A DNA stretch of 64,000 nt from contig OY282607.1 of the NCBI GenBank assembly GCA_958298945.1, positions 89,101,270 to 89,165,269 of the forward strand. The letters run 5' to 3'. Below are positions 45,611-57,480 of the stretch, one piece after another. The stretch comes from Atherix ibis. Its lineage: Eukaryota > Arthropoda > Insecta > Diptera > Athericidae. Position numbers and translations under genes: made by a program. Every line of letters begins with the position of its first letter. Position 1 is the stretch's first letter. The notes beneath the pieces are model-generated. The model saw only the letters and a list, made by a program, of their open reading frames with translations, searched no databases and was not told where the DNA came from.

Positions 45611-47745
45611 CGTATGAGTTGAGATACCTTTAAGTCAAACAAAATTAATTTTTATTGGAAATTCGTATTCTTATACTTTAATTTATAAATTAATTGTGGA
45701 ATCTATTTTTTTTTAACTAGATTCGTTTTTTAATAATAAATTTTTAATCTAAATTTATCATTAATTTCCCCTAAAAAGAATGCTGAGAATTTAGTCGTTA
45801 TTTATTATCTTTTAGCAATATTCCAAATCGCTTTTATATAAAACTAGAAATTGTTGTGTATTCTTATAGTAATCATTAGGAGAATTTCTCTTATTTCCAG
45901 TCTAATGAAATTATCTAAAATTTAGAAATTTCCACTAAATATACTCTGATGAACTTTAATCAGAGGATATTATCTAATGCAATTCAACTTTACTTATATT
46001 AAGGGTGTATTATGGACCAATTTACATTGATTTTCCCAGAACCATTCATTGAATCTCCTCTTCCTGAAGTTATCATAGCTTCAATGATAAGTTCTCATCA
46101 ACATTGCAAAAGTGCACATATGTGTATCCCTATTCTGTTCTCCACTGAGTACCGATTATTATAACAAGTTTCATAAATTCAAACTTAAACTTATTGACTG
46201 CAAATTATTAAACATGTTAACAGGACAACCACAGACCAATATCATATATTGGACCATCTTCGCATGATATTTGATATAAACGTGTAAGTGAACATTACTC
46301 AATAAATAAGGAAAGATGTTCGAGAGAATAGGGAATATTATCCATAGAATTCGATGGAATATTTAGAGTCGGACTGATGTGACAGAAAGTAGCATATTGC
46401 AACAATTATTTTGGGAGCCCACTTATGTGTATGTAACTGAGAATGACTGAACTACGCAAAATTACCATGACTCTCCGGTATCCAGTAAACTACTCGAACA
46501 GTAATCAGTATAGAGCTAATCCGGGGGGGTAATTCGATAGGAGTTCTTTGATATGAAATGGAAAACTTCAGTTAATATACTTAAGTACTTGGGCGCTTCA
46601 AGACGTTAAGGAGACCGTATCAGAAGAAGAATGACCACTGCAAGTGAAATCGTACCTTAGATACCAATATTGAATTAGAAGTGCAACTCAAACTTTAAAT
46701 TTGTGAGATTAGCAAATGGGGGGGATAGAAACAGTGCATCCGATTCCGTCACAATAGTCTTTCTGCCTCCAGTCTCCAAATAACCACAACAGTAACCATA
46801 TTTTAGAGCTGGTATTTCACTTGTACCATAGTATCAGGTGTCCACTTGTCTGGTCCATTGGCTGAGTGGTTAACTACCCCCTGAAGATATTCCATTGCAA
46901 CTGAATTGATAATTACCAAGAAAATTTATTGCACAAAATACTTAAATAATTACACCTTAAGTCGATATATTTCTTCCATTCATTTATCGATTCTTCTCTG
47001 ACTCTACTACTTCGGGCTGTACTTTTTATTCTTCGGCCAATGATCAGATCTACATTGTCTTGTGGATGAAATTTATTGCATTTGTAATATTCATGCAATT
47101 GCAAATATCGAATTTATATTTAAAATTATTTATTTTTAAATAGCCTCATTTAAAATACGATAAAATTTTCAATTTACTTGAGAGATTTTTTATACAATTT
47201 TAAAATTATTTTCAATTACTTTGAAAAATTTAAAAAAAAGAGACATAAAATCGATTTTGTAGTTTTGACACTGTAAGCATGTTTCTGGACAAATGTTTAT
47301 TAAATATATTAATAAGATTTATAATTATTTATAATTAAATATGCCATTTAATATAATTATATTTTTTTAATTATAAAATATGCAAAATATACGATTAATA
47401 AGTTCTAGAAGAATAGTCTTTTTAATCCGGAATATTTAAGAAAAAGCAATATGGCAGAAAGCAAAAAGGACACTTTGACTGTAAGAAGGACACTTTTGGA
47501 AATAGATCCGTACCATAGGATCGATACCAGAAGTGGCTATTTTGCCAGAAAATTCTAGCAGTGCCAGGAAATTGCAAGTTTCGTTATTGTAACTCTTTGA
47601 GAGAAGAGTACTTAATAGGTATTTTTATGAGCAGAACTAACTAGTACCATAGTGGTCAGGAACCATACAGTTGTTCAGCCACTGTGCTCGACTAAGGCGA
47701 AAAACCTTTGGCTAAAACGCAGATGGCTGTGGTAAAGGTTTAGGC
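45611..47745. other. Non-coding AT-rich stretch
   Basis: No gene or element motif identified. A tRNA-like box A string near 46859 has no matching box B and was not called. Confidence 0.4.
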
Positions 47746-48600
47746 AGAAGATGAAGAACATGAAAAATACAAAGAAGATGAAGAATATTAATAAAATGAA
47801 GAAAATGAAGAAAATGAAGAAGATGAAGAAGATGAAGAAGATGAAAGAAAATGAAGAAGATGAAGAAGATGAAGAAGATGAAGAAGATGAAGAAGATGAA
47901 GAAAATGAAGAAAATGAAGAATAGGAAGAAGATGAAGAAGATGAAAAAGATGAAGAAGATGAAGAAGATAAAGAAGATGGAGAAGATGAAAAAAACGAAG
48001 AAGATGAAGAAGATGAAAGAAGATGAAGAAGATGAAGAAGATGAAGAAGATGAAGAAGATGAAGAAGATGAAGAAGATGAAGAAAATGAAGAAGATGAAG
48101 AATAGGAACAAGATGAAGAAGATGAAAGAAGATGAAGAAGATGAAGAATAGGAAGGAGATGAAGAAGATCATGAAGATGAAAAAGATGAAAGAAGATGAC
48201 GCAGATTAAGAATATGAGAAAGAGGAACAAAGGAGATGAACAAAATAAAGAAGATAACGAAGATGAAGAATATTAAGGAATGAGATGAACAAGATGATAA
48301 AGATGAAGGAAGGAAATGAAGAAGGTAACGCAGTTGAAGATGAAGAAGATAATGAAGATGAAGTGGATGCCGAAAATGAAGAAGAGAAAGAGGATGAGGG
48401 AAATGAAGCAGATGAAGAAAATGAAGAAGGTAAAGAAGGTGAATAAAATGAAGCAGATGAAGAAAATGAAGAACATGAAGAAGATAAAGCAGATGAAGAA
48501 AATGAAGAAGATAAAGAAGGTGAAGAAGATGAAGCAGATTAAGAAGATGAAGAAGATGAAAGAAGATCAAGAAGATGACGAAGATGAAGAGAATGAAGGA
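47746..48600 (-). repeat. GAAGATGAA-type simple repeat, inverse of the 38-kb array
   Basis: Imperfect GAAGATGAA/GAAGAA units, the reverse complement of the repeat at 38009-39072. The plus strand reads as MKK or EDE repeats and the minus strand as SSS, FIF or LLH repeats over 165-172 codons; these are repeat artefacts. Confidence 0.95.
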
Positions 48601-51037
48601 ACAGATGTATCTACTAAAAGTGACTGTCTGGTACGAGCTTCGGTCTAATGATATCTCCCGTATATAATTGAAAATGGAGCACTATGACTGTACGTGTACA
48701 ATAACAGACTTGCTATGGCCTTAATTTAAAGTATTTTATTTTCAACCATATATGATCTTAATAGAATGGTGTTACAAGCCACGTAACACGAAAATTGATC
48801 GGTTTATTAAAGGAAAAGTTCCAAGGACTAGCAATTTCGAAATTCGATAAAGTCAATCGGCCTTAAAGATTATAAGATTTGATACCGTTGCACTTTTTTA
48901 TAAATATTTTTAAAAAAATCATATTAACATAGATAATTTGTTAATTTTATAGTGTGTGAAAAAGTACCTTAAAAAATTCCCCCGAAAAGATCGTATCTTG
49001 TGGCAATAATTTAAATAATTTTATACTTAATATATAATAGCAAAGCTTATGCAATACTAAAAATTGAAAGATAAAAACAAATTTTTAATATAAATACATT
49101 TTATTAAACTTTAATTTCAAGAACAGAAATTGGATAAGTTCATTATGCATCTTTTAAGAAATGTTATTAGAAAATTAGCTAAATCCATAAGAGATAAATC
49201 AGTTTTGTTTATAAATTTTATAAGTATAATAAAAGAAATTGGATTAAAGTAAAAAAAAATTTCGGACATTACAAAAAATTCCAACAAAAAGGAAGTGCTC
49301 GTAAGAGAAACCAAAGATTTTTGAGGTGAGCTTCACACATCCAAGCACACATCTTACTAGCTTTTAATGCATTAAATATGTTTGCATGAATTAATTAAAC
49401 TGCAAGTTTTCGAATACAAGTTGAATTGTGGCACTTTTGCATGAAGATATGTTGTCCTCTAATTACAGCAACAACTAAGCAGACGGTCAGTGTTAAAAGT
49501 ACAAAAATACTGCTGAACAAACAATTGTTGCATTGTCAAGTCCCAATTTATGCAATAATAAAATCAGCCAGAAATCCAAGAAACTCTATATGGAAACATG
49601 TAATTCTAGTCCTTTTGGTTACCAGAAAAGCTCTTCGCATGGACAGACAAACGGACAAATATTTGTTCGTGCAAATTCTACCATCTGTGGTGACATAGAA
49701 GAGCAAATACTGTACAAAATGCTGGACAATAAGCAGAAACGTACGACTTTGTCTGATTTTTAAGAAGCAAAAAAAAAAACAACAAAAAAATCAGGAAAAC
49801 CATGTAAAGAGCTAATTAATGGCCTTATTTGCACTCAATTTACATTTTTTCAGTTTGTGCCGCGTTAATTGAAGAAGTTTGCAAGCACGTCGAAGAATTC
49901 ATTTGAATTAGCGAATTTTCAATTTCAACTCCAACTCCAACCCAAGCTGGTATCGGCCCGTTGTCGTCTGTCGTTCGTAGTCTGATTTTCATCATCATCC
50001 CACCATTCCCGGTTGTCTGTCTGTCCATCGATCTATCGGCGAGTGAAATGGATTTTAGAATTGGAATCGGAATCGAAATCGTACACGATGTGGAAATCAG
50101 CGGCGAAAAATCCAATGCCAATGTCAGCGAGCATGCAAATGAGAATCTGTGAATTCAATATCCGAAACCCTTGAATTAGCTTCTTCCGTACTGATGATGA
50201 TAGGCCAACTGTAGATGGAAGATTTTCCTCGAACCCGAACAAAAAAAAATCCAAACAGTGTTTGCCAAAGCATCTACTAACACTAAAACGTATTGGAAAG
50301 TGCCGCAAGTTGACTTAACATAATGTAAGTTATGGCATTTGGGGAGTCATTCTTTTCTATTGAACCATTCCCATTCGCATGGCAATTTTTGGGGTATTTT
50401 TAGATATCTTGGCATCGTTGGTAGGAATTTTTGCACACTAAATACCAGAAGCGCATCGAATCAGAAATTTGTCCAACAACTACGAGTAATATTAGAATTC
50501 CTCTAGAATCGAATTGTAGAATTTCTTCAATTGTTGAATGGCCATCCCGTTCTGATTACTTCGAACTTTGGTTGATCACAAATATTTTTCTGCTTGTGTG
50601 CGAGCGTGATAAGTTTTTAGATGATTGGTTAAATACCGCGGAATGGTGGATATTTTTGAGATCTACTTGAATGGGGACCACTCCTACTTTGGCACAACAC
50701 AACCATTCGATTTATGCAAATTCAATGTGACAGTGATTTATGTGCAAATAAGACTCGCCCATTTTCAAATCAAAAATGACAACACCAAACGGCAAAAATA
50801 TTTGGTGCCAAGTACCGATATAGGCTGACTTGAATATTTTCTTGATCGTATATAAAAATTATTGAAATTTATTTTAAGTAAATTTCTAATTAAATTTAGA
50901 AGCGTCATCAAGTTTAGAATGAGAATTAAATTTCCTTTAAAGTTTACAGTGAAATTTTCATATCGTTCGTAGGTTTTTTTTTTAGTTAAGTTTTTACTTT
51001 AAAAGTGATTGTATAAACGACAACGTACTTCTCATCA
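48601..51037. other. Non-coding stretch
   Basis: No element motif recognised. The part from 49320 to 50820 is less A/T-rich and has overlapping chance frames of 60-93 codons on both strands with no known domain. It could be ordinary unique intronic or intergenic DNA. Confidence 0.4.
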
Positions 51038-51039
51038 TA

Positions 51040-52291
51040 CGAGGGTCGTTCAATATGTCCTTAGAAAATCCGAGAAATTGCGCTCGTAGTGTCGGTAAAG
51101 AATTTTTTTTGTAAGTAGCATTATCGACAGGAAAGCTGTCAAAATTTCAGCTCGATCCATAGCGTAAGCGATTTTAGGGCTGTCAGTTTAAAAAAAAGCG
51201 AGTTTAGGGCTGTCATCAAACATCTCCATTTGAAATGCTTAAGCCCGAAAGAAATCAAAGCCAAGTTGGATGCTGTTCATGGCACATCTGCACCTGTGTT
51301 TGCGACGGTTTACAATTGGGTGAATGAATTTAAACGTGGCCGTTCATCCACAAAAGATGAACATCGTTCAGAACGCCCAGTTGAGGTGTCTACTCCTGAA
51401 ATCATCGACAAAATCCACGATCTGATTTTGAACGATCGGCGAATTAAAGTGCGCGAATTAGTTGAGGCCACGTGCATATCACAAGGTACAGTCGCTTCAA
51501 TTTTGCATGAAAAATTGTCTGTGAAAAAAATTTCGGCAAGATGGGTGCCGCGTTTGCTCTCAGAGGAGAATAAGGACAATCGTGCAGTGGATTCTGAGGC
51601 TATGTTGGCACTCTTTCATCGCAATCCTGCCGAATTCCTTCGTCGATATGTCACAGAGGACGAAACCTGGATACACTACTACACTCCAGAAACGAAGAAA
51701 CAGTCATCACAGTGGATTTTCAAGGGTGAACGGGCTCCGAAGAAGGCAAAAACGGTGCCATCGGCCGGCAAGGTGATGCCCACGGTCTTTTGGGATTCGC
51801 AGGGCATCATTTTTATCGACTACTTGGAAAAAGGAAAAACAATAACAGGAGCGTATTACGCGTCGTTATTGCAACGGTTGAGCGAGGAAATCAAAGAGAA
51901 ACGCTCCCATCTGAAGAAGAAAAAAATCCTCTTGCATCAGGACAATGCGCGTGTGCACACCTGCGCTGTTTCCATGGCCAAAATTGTGGAATTGAGAATG
52001 GAATTGTTGCAGCATCCCGCTTATTCACCAGATTTGGCCCCGAGTGACTATTTTCTTTTCCCCAATCTGAAGAAATGGCTTGGCGGACGACGGTTCACTT
52101 CCAATGAGAACGTCATTGCTCAAACGGATGAGTATTTTGCAGAACTTCCGAAATCCTATTTTTTGGACGGGATAAAATTTTTGGAAAAACGGTGTATAGA
52201 GCTAAAAGGAGATTTCGTTGCAAAATAAAATTTTTTTTTTTAAAAACAGTTTTTTTCCATCTTTTTCTAAGAACTTATTGGACGACCCTCG
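51040..52291 (+). mobile_element. Family D mariner, both ends present
   Basis: 1252 bp bounded by TA at 51038-51039 and 52292-52293. Ends: CGAGGGTCGTTCAATATGTC at left and the inverse of CGAGGGTCGTCCAATAAGTT at right, imperfect inverted repeats of about 30 bp. Near the transposase start a segment GCGATTTTAGGGCTGTCA is partly duplicated (about 51172 and 51198), and a stretch present in the 15-kb copy is missing. Confidence 0.93.
51230..52228 (+). CDS. Mariner transposase (DD34D), long open frame, original start lost
   Basis: 332 residues from the first available ATG. Homology with the minus copy extends about 16 codons upstream (FRAVIKHLHLKCLSPKEIKA spans the ATG), but the usual start is replaced by an A-run, so the ATG at 51230 is internal. 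Features in order: helix-turn-helix (TVYNWVNEFKRGRSS, DEHRSERPVEVS, ISQGTVASILHEKL), SARWVPRLL linker, TEDETWIHYY (first Asp), HQDNARVHT (second Asp), YSPDLAPSDYFLF (third Asp, 34-residue spacing), C-terminal CIELKGDFVAK. The catalytic core is uninterrupted. Loss of the N-terminal residues would remove part of the first DNA-binding helix, so function is doubtful. Confidence 0.8.
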   Translation: MKCLSPKEIKAKLDAVHGTSAPVFATVYNWVNEFKRGRSSTKDEHRSERPVEVSTPEIIDKIHDLILNDRRIKVRELVEATCISQGTVASILHEKLSVKKISARWVPRLLSEENKDNRAVDSEAMLALFHRNPAEFLRRYVTEDETWIHYYTPETKKQSSQWIFKGERAPKKAKTVPSAGKVMPTVFWDSQGIIFIDYLEKGKTITGAYYASLLQRLSEEIKEKRSHLKKKKILLHQDNARVHTCAVSMAKIVELRMELLQHPAYSPDLAPSDYFLFPNLKKWLGGRRFTSNENVIAQTDEYFAELPKSYFLDGIKFLEKRCIELKGDFVAK

Positions 52292-52689
52292 TAGCTCAGA
52301 CAAGGGACTTTTTTCTATAGAAGATGTTTTACTATAATAAATACCCTTTCCTTCTTAAGGGGGAGATCATTTTGAAGAAATAAACTAAAACATTAAATTT
52401 TTTTTTATAAACTTTAAACGATTTTTGTGTCATTTCATAATTATTTTTTTAAATACAATTATTTTCAAGTGGAGTAAAAAAATGAAATTTAATGGACAAA
52501 AATTGACTATTTACGCTTGAGAATTATGTATGAAAAATAATATCCATAGTTTTGAGGACATTTTTTAACCCATTTTAAGGATAATTTCATTGATCGCATT
52601 GTGTATGTTCTTCTTAAGTTATTCAAAAATCTCCAGTCAGTTATCGTAGATCTTCTTTTTTCTTTAAGTATTCCCAGAGGCAGAGTTTA
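52292..52689. other. AT-rich non-coding spacer
   Basis: No open frame or motif seen. Confidence 0.45.
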
Positions 52690-53720
52690 GTGGCAATTAA
52701 ATTTGGGGCTGAACAATTTTTTGATGAGGACATATCGGTTAAAGATATTCCAATTAGGGCTAATAATAATATAAGGAGGGTAGCAAGAGGCACATACTTT
52801 CAAAATCACTTTTGTGTCGAATAATCCTTACTCGGATAATAGTAATATTGAGGGATTTAGCGAACCCTAATATGATCTTGATTGGTAGACGGGAAAGTTC
52901 GTAGGAATCAGGGAGGTTCAAGCCAAGTTGCCGAAGTCTCTGACGGGCTATGGTACTGAAATCGCAAAGTAGATGCTCCGACGTTTCATCAGATTGTTGT
53001 GTTAGATTTTCCCATCTTATTAAGATATCTTAACAGACAATAGTCAGCGAGTAGCCTTAGGTCTGATTTGTTGACTTCAAAGACCCCCTACCACCCCTTT
53101 TTTCGAAAAGGCGATATGTTTTTTAGAGTCATTGAAACCCGGGGAATTATTATAGTAAAAGCTTTTAATCCAGTATTCCCAGGACTCTATAAAGGACCCC
53201 AGGTCTACAGAAAGGTTTTGGTCTATAATGGACCTCAGGCCACAGAAGGCTTTCGGTTGAATGAACGGAGAATATGCTCCTCTTTTGGCAAGTTTTTCTG
53301 CTAGTTTGTTACTCCCAATACACTCATGACCTGCCATGCTCAATAACATTATTTTTATATATCAAGCCAGTTGATTTAGGACCGTGAAAAATGCAGCTAG
53401 GCTATCAGATGATACGAGAGCTCTCAATGCATCTTAGCTATCTGAGATGATATAGATCTTCTGGTTACATAGGTTCCACCTGATAGCATAACAATTTATG
53501 ACCCTTTCTAACATAAAACTTTACGAAGTGTATTTCTGCGTGAAATATTGATGGGGTTTATCAAGCTCTTTAGGTAATAAGGTAATGAAGTTCAACTACA
53601 ACCGCCTTAATACTCACATCCATTTTAGAACCATCTGCGTAAGCGATAAGGGTCCTTACTTTGAGTGATAATCTCTTCTTTTTCTAAGTTAAGCGCTCCA
53701 TGAGAACTACATTGAAGGGT
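52690..53720 (-). mobile_element. I-type LINE remnant (family H) with RNase H traces
   Basis: Minus-strand remnant of the same family as 44540-45610. From high to low coordinate: IAYADGSKMDVSIKAVVVEL near 53650 (the xxDGSK start of RNase H), then AGHECIGSNKLAEKLAKRGA at about 53340-53280 (the HxGIxGNExADxLAK end of RNase H), then near 52980-52880 SDETSEHLLCDF and RQRLRQLGLNL, and a 3' tail with CCTCTTGCTACCCTCCTTAT near 52780-52800. In the window 53181-53250 a unit of about 35 bp containing CTACAGAAAGGTTTT or CCACAGAAGGCTTTC is tandemly duplicated. Numerous stops; dead. Confidence 0.65.
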
Positions 53721-53784
53721 CTGCTTGGCTTAAGGTCTCATTGAAGGATCTGCTGTGATCCACATGTGATACATCTTTTAACCC

Positions 53785-53880
53785 CGTATGCCCAGGACTC
53801 CATAAATGGACCCTAGCTACAGAAGAGCTATGAGCGAATGAACGGGGTATTCGCTCCTCTTTTGGGTCCATATCTAAGCG
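53785..53880 (-). repeat. Extra copy of the RNase H-downstream segment
   Basis: Sequence CCCAGGACTCCATAAATGGA and CGCTCCTCTTTTGGG resembles 53178-53290 (CCCAGGACTCTATAAAGGAC ... TGCTCCTCTTTTGGCAAG), a diverged direct repeat about 610 bp away. It directly precedes the hairpin at 53871. Confidence 0.55.
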
Positions 53881-53916
53881 ATGTAAGAGATTTGTTCCTC
53901 TTACATCGCTTAGATA
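53871..53916. repeat. Perfect 19-bp inverted repeat (hairpin)
   Basis: TATCTAAGCGATGTAAGAG at 53871-53889, an 8-base loop ATTTGTTC, and the exact reverse complement at 53898-53916. Origin unknown; snap-back repair or a small palindromic insertion are possible. Confidence 0.95.
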
Positions 53917-56129
53917 CAGACCAATGACACCTCTAGCCCAAACACACTATCACACCATCACACAACGATGATATATCATTAATCATAAATTGCTTATCAA
54001 TCCTCAAGTGCCTAAAATAAGATATTTTGCTTGCTTATAATGCCGCTTAAGTCAAAATTCACTTCGTCATTTTTTATCAATTTTTTTTATAAAAATCAGT
54101 ATTTTGTGTTTGTATCACATACGATCTTTAGTCTGATTTTTCTAAATCACAATGGTTTTGTACGGGTATAAATGCGTATCTTTATACAAAATATTTCACA
54201 CAGCGAATGAAGAAAGACTCATTTATGTGTGCGATGCTCTCAGATTATTTCTTAACTTTGAGACAAACTTTCATGCACCGTAGAAATAGGTTTATCGAAT
54301 ACTATTAAATTTACTGTTATTAAAATACCTTTAGGACATCATTTTAAGTTCCTTATAAAATTTATGAAAAATTCCAATCGTGCAAAATGAGTTTTATTTA
54401 AAAATATTGATATTCTTTTAAAATTCCTAAGAGCAAATTTTTTTTTGTCAAGCTTCCGAATGGATATATTGAAATTTTTCAATTTTACCTTAAAATTTTG
54501 CACAAAAAATATTTTTATTGGACCAAAGAATTCTAGTGCTTTCAATTTATCGATAATAGATTCAATTCGACTATGATAAGAACACATAAAGGTGACCATA
54601 AAAATATCAATACTCGTTAGATTTTGAGTGAATGACACTTTTACATCGATCGAAACAGTTCCGAAAAGTATACCATGCCAATCATCATATTTGGCTATAT
54701 GGAAAAAATGTTAAAATGTTTTCCATACGTTATCGATAGCATATAACAAATACTCAGAGTATAATCACTATGGCATTTTTTTCTGTATATATTTAACGAT
54801 AAAATTTAAACAGCTTCTGCCAGATATAAAATGATAATATTGCGATAAAAAAGAAATCATTATTTTTGATTACCACCACCGCTATTGGTTCTAGCTCAGA
54901 ATAGATGTGACAGTCTCTAATCTTGCATACTTTACTTTTGATTATTCCTATCCAAAAAGGTCATAAAAATCTACTTAAATAGAAGAAGCCAAATATACGT
55001 GAAAGCCAACAATAAGGAATTTTTTTTTAAGCTCTTTGGACAACAAATCATCATAAATCTTAATTTAAATATTTATCTATCGATCTATTGATCTTGGTTC
55101 ACCCACGCCACCACCAAACCAGCGGGGCTATTTTAATTTTGTCACCTTCTCTACTTTCAATGGATCCAGTTCTGAATTGGCTTGATGATTTGTAATTAAA
55201 TCGTATCCTATACGTAAATTTAGCTAGTTGACTGGACACAAATAAGAGTGTACCTGACTTCAAAAGTCTTAGAATTTAAGTACAGATTTATAAGCTAATA
55301 AGTGCCTTTTCTAATTCATTTAATAGTCGACTGAATTTCCACCTGATTAAGGGGACACACAGTACCATAATATGACATAATCTAAGATGATTATTAAATC
55401 TCCTTTTAGGCGATTATCAAAAAAAATTATTACGAAAAGTTTTTTATTTTTATTTCTTAATTTCGAAAGGATTGGTTTTTAAATTGAACTAAACCAAAAA
55501 ATGATAGACGATGGCGACAGATTTGTTGTTAGTGTATAGATTTGAAAAGAAATTCAATAACTTACAGATAATACGACGGACTCAAACTAAGTACTAGAAA
55601 TTTATGAAAGGTTTTCTCAACGTTTCATCGAAGACTTGACGAAAAATTCTAATATCATTGACAGGTGCGTTAATAGGATTAAAAAAGTCTGATGACAATG
55701 GTGACAGTATTAGAAAAAGTCGCAATTATTTCGTAATTAATTTTAAAAATTAAAGAGTGCATTGAAAAAGATAAAATGTTGGTTTATATTTTAGGGGGGA
55801 AAGGGGGGGAAGGGGAAATAGTTCAAATTTTTTGATGTATTTATTGATAATATAAAAAAAAGGTTTAATTATTTTCGAAAATTTTTTACTACAATATTTG
55901 TGTAATAAATTCATAGAAAAAAAGTTTTCCATAGCATATTTTCTAATAGAAGAACGACGAAAGATACACGGGAACTCGCCAAGGTATGTAAAATTGTACA
56001 AAAAAATTAAAAATGGCCATTAGCAGAGTCTTTCTACTCAAGTGATTAATAAATCTATCGAAGCAAATGGTAATGTGAAAGTTCTACGATCTAACCTATC
56101 AGTTACCCCAAGAGCAGGGAATCATAGAC
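53917..56129. other. AT-rich non-coding stretch
   Basis: No gene motif. The 99-codon minus frame at 54339-54638 and the 83-codon minus frame at 55750-56001 are rich in Lys, Phe, Ile and Asn as expected for chance frames in such sequence. A G-run is present at about 55794-55816. Confidence 0.4.
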
Positions 56130-57480
56130 AATATCTACCAGAAGCTATTTAGTCAGTCAACTCCACTACTTCGACACCTGAGCTGCTAAAAAAGAGCAGT
56201 TATAAACGTGGATTCTGAAAAGATACAAATTGAAAAATTATAAAGCACCAAAAAAATACTCAATTACAAGCGAAATTCTTAAAGCTGGAGGATATACTTT
56301 GGAAATAGCGCTTTTGGTGCTTTTAAGTTGATGCTTAGGAAAAGAAAAAATCTCGAATCTTAGCGTTACACTGAACCCATATTACGTTATAAGAAAGGGG
56401 ATTGTACAAGTATGGGAAATCAGCGTCCTATCCATCTTATACAATTTGCTAACAAAAATCATAACATTACGACTTACACAAAAACTCAACTTTTATCAAC
56501 CTGTCGAACAAGCAGAATTCAGGAAGGGCTTTAAGCCAATCATTAATCCACTTTATCTTACATTTATAGACTACCAGAAAGCTTTTGACTCAATTGAGAA
56601 ATAGGCCCTACTAGGAGCAATGGTTAAAGCCGTCCATATCTTCGCCCTAAAGGTCACATGAGCTCCTGGCCGTACAAGGAGCTCATGCGACCCTTAGGGT
56701 AAAAATGGGAGATGATTGAACAATGAGAAACATCCATTTCACCTAAACTCTTTATCTTGGCGTTAGAGGATGTATTCACGAAATTCCACGTTAGAGTACA
56801 CAACTTACGCTTTGCCGATGATATCGTTCTAGATGGAAGTAATGCCGAAGAACTGGTAATAATTTTGCTGGAGCTGGAAACAAAAGATTCGGTTGGACCT
56901 AGAATGAATCTGCATAAAACTGAATTTATGAGTCCCGATTACTTACAGATCTCGACCAGAAACACCATGCTGGAAAATCAAGTTCATGCTAAGTTTTAAA
57001 GATTCATGATTAAACCCGGATAAGAAAAGCAGATAATGGGAATCACCAGGAGGATTAGCTTATCTTGGGCAGCTTTTGGTAAGCTCAGCTACATAATTTG
57101 GGACAAAAAATGACCAACAATCTCAGAAAGAAAGTCTTTGATGTGTGTATCACCCCTGTTACTCAGAGTCAAAAGTATAAACAGACTCAGAGTTTGTCAG
57201 CAAGCCATTAGAAGATCAATGCTTGGCGTCAGCTTGCGTGATCATATTGGCAGCGAAGCAATTAGCAGAAAAACAGTAATCACTGATGTGGTACAACGCT
57301 TTACGAGTCTAAAGTGGATATGGGCAAGACGCATAGCGAGGGATGATCTAAAATGGACCAAAAAGATTATACGCAATGGAGATCTAGAGATTCGAAGAGA
57401 AGTGTCAGGAGACCCCAAGTAAGATAAAAGGATTATATCCAGGAGGGGGGGAATTGGTTCGACCCAGCGCAAGAGAGGAC
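56130..57480 (+). mobile_element. RTE-type LINE fragment (endonuclease-RT remnant)
   Basis: Read across frames: RYKLKNYKAPKKYSITSEIL near 56222 (LKNNKAPGxDGI block), KGDCTSMGNQRPIHL near 56395 (KKGDxTSxxNYRPI), DYQKAFDSIEK near 56569 (DFxKAFDxI), LRFADDIVL at about 56800 (active site), PRMNLHKTEFM, then RVCQQAIRRSMLGVSLRDHI and VQRFTSLKWIWARRIARDD near 57195-57340, the characteristic C-terminal block of RTE-type elements. Stops and frameshifts separate these blocks, and the 5' endonuclease part is absent. A 55-bp hairpin interrupts it at 56645. Confidence 0.72.
56645..56699. repeat. Hairpin with 23-bp arms inside the RTE fragment
   Basis: Left arm CCCTAAAGGTCACATGAGCTCCT compared with the reverse complement of the right arm (56677-56699): 21 of 23 positions agree, loop GGCCGTACA (56668-56676). 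It lies between the DYQKAFDSIEK block and the FADD block of the degenerate reverse transcriptase. Could be a small palindromic insertion. Confidence 0.9.

Noticed and set aside
46859..46872. TTGGCTGAGTGGTTAA, resembling a tRNA box A
   Set aside because: No box B (GGTTCRANTCC) or closing acceptor stem found downstream.
47675..48648. MKK/EDE-repeat and SSS/FIF-repeat frames on both strands
   Set aside because: Same reason: translation of a GAAGATGAA-type repeat in all frames.
49840..50308. Overlapping frames of 63-93 codons on both strands
   Set aside because: Mutually overlapping, no known domains and no clear splice-site structure; cannot be supported as exons.
54339..54638. 99-codon minus-strand frame rich in Lys, Phe, Ile, Asn
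   Set aside because: Typical of chance frames in A/T-rich DNA; no motif.
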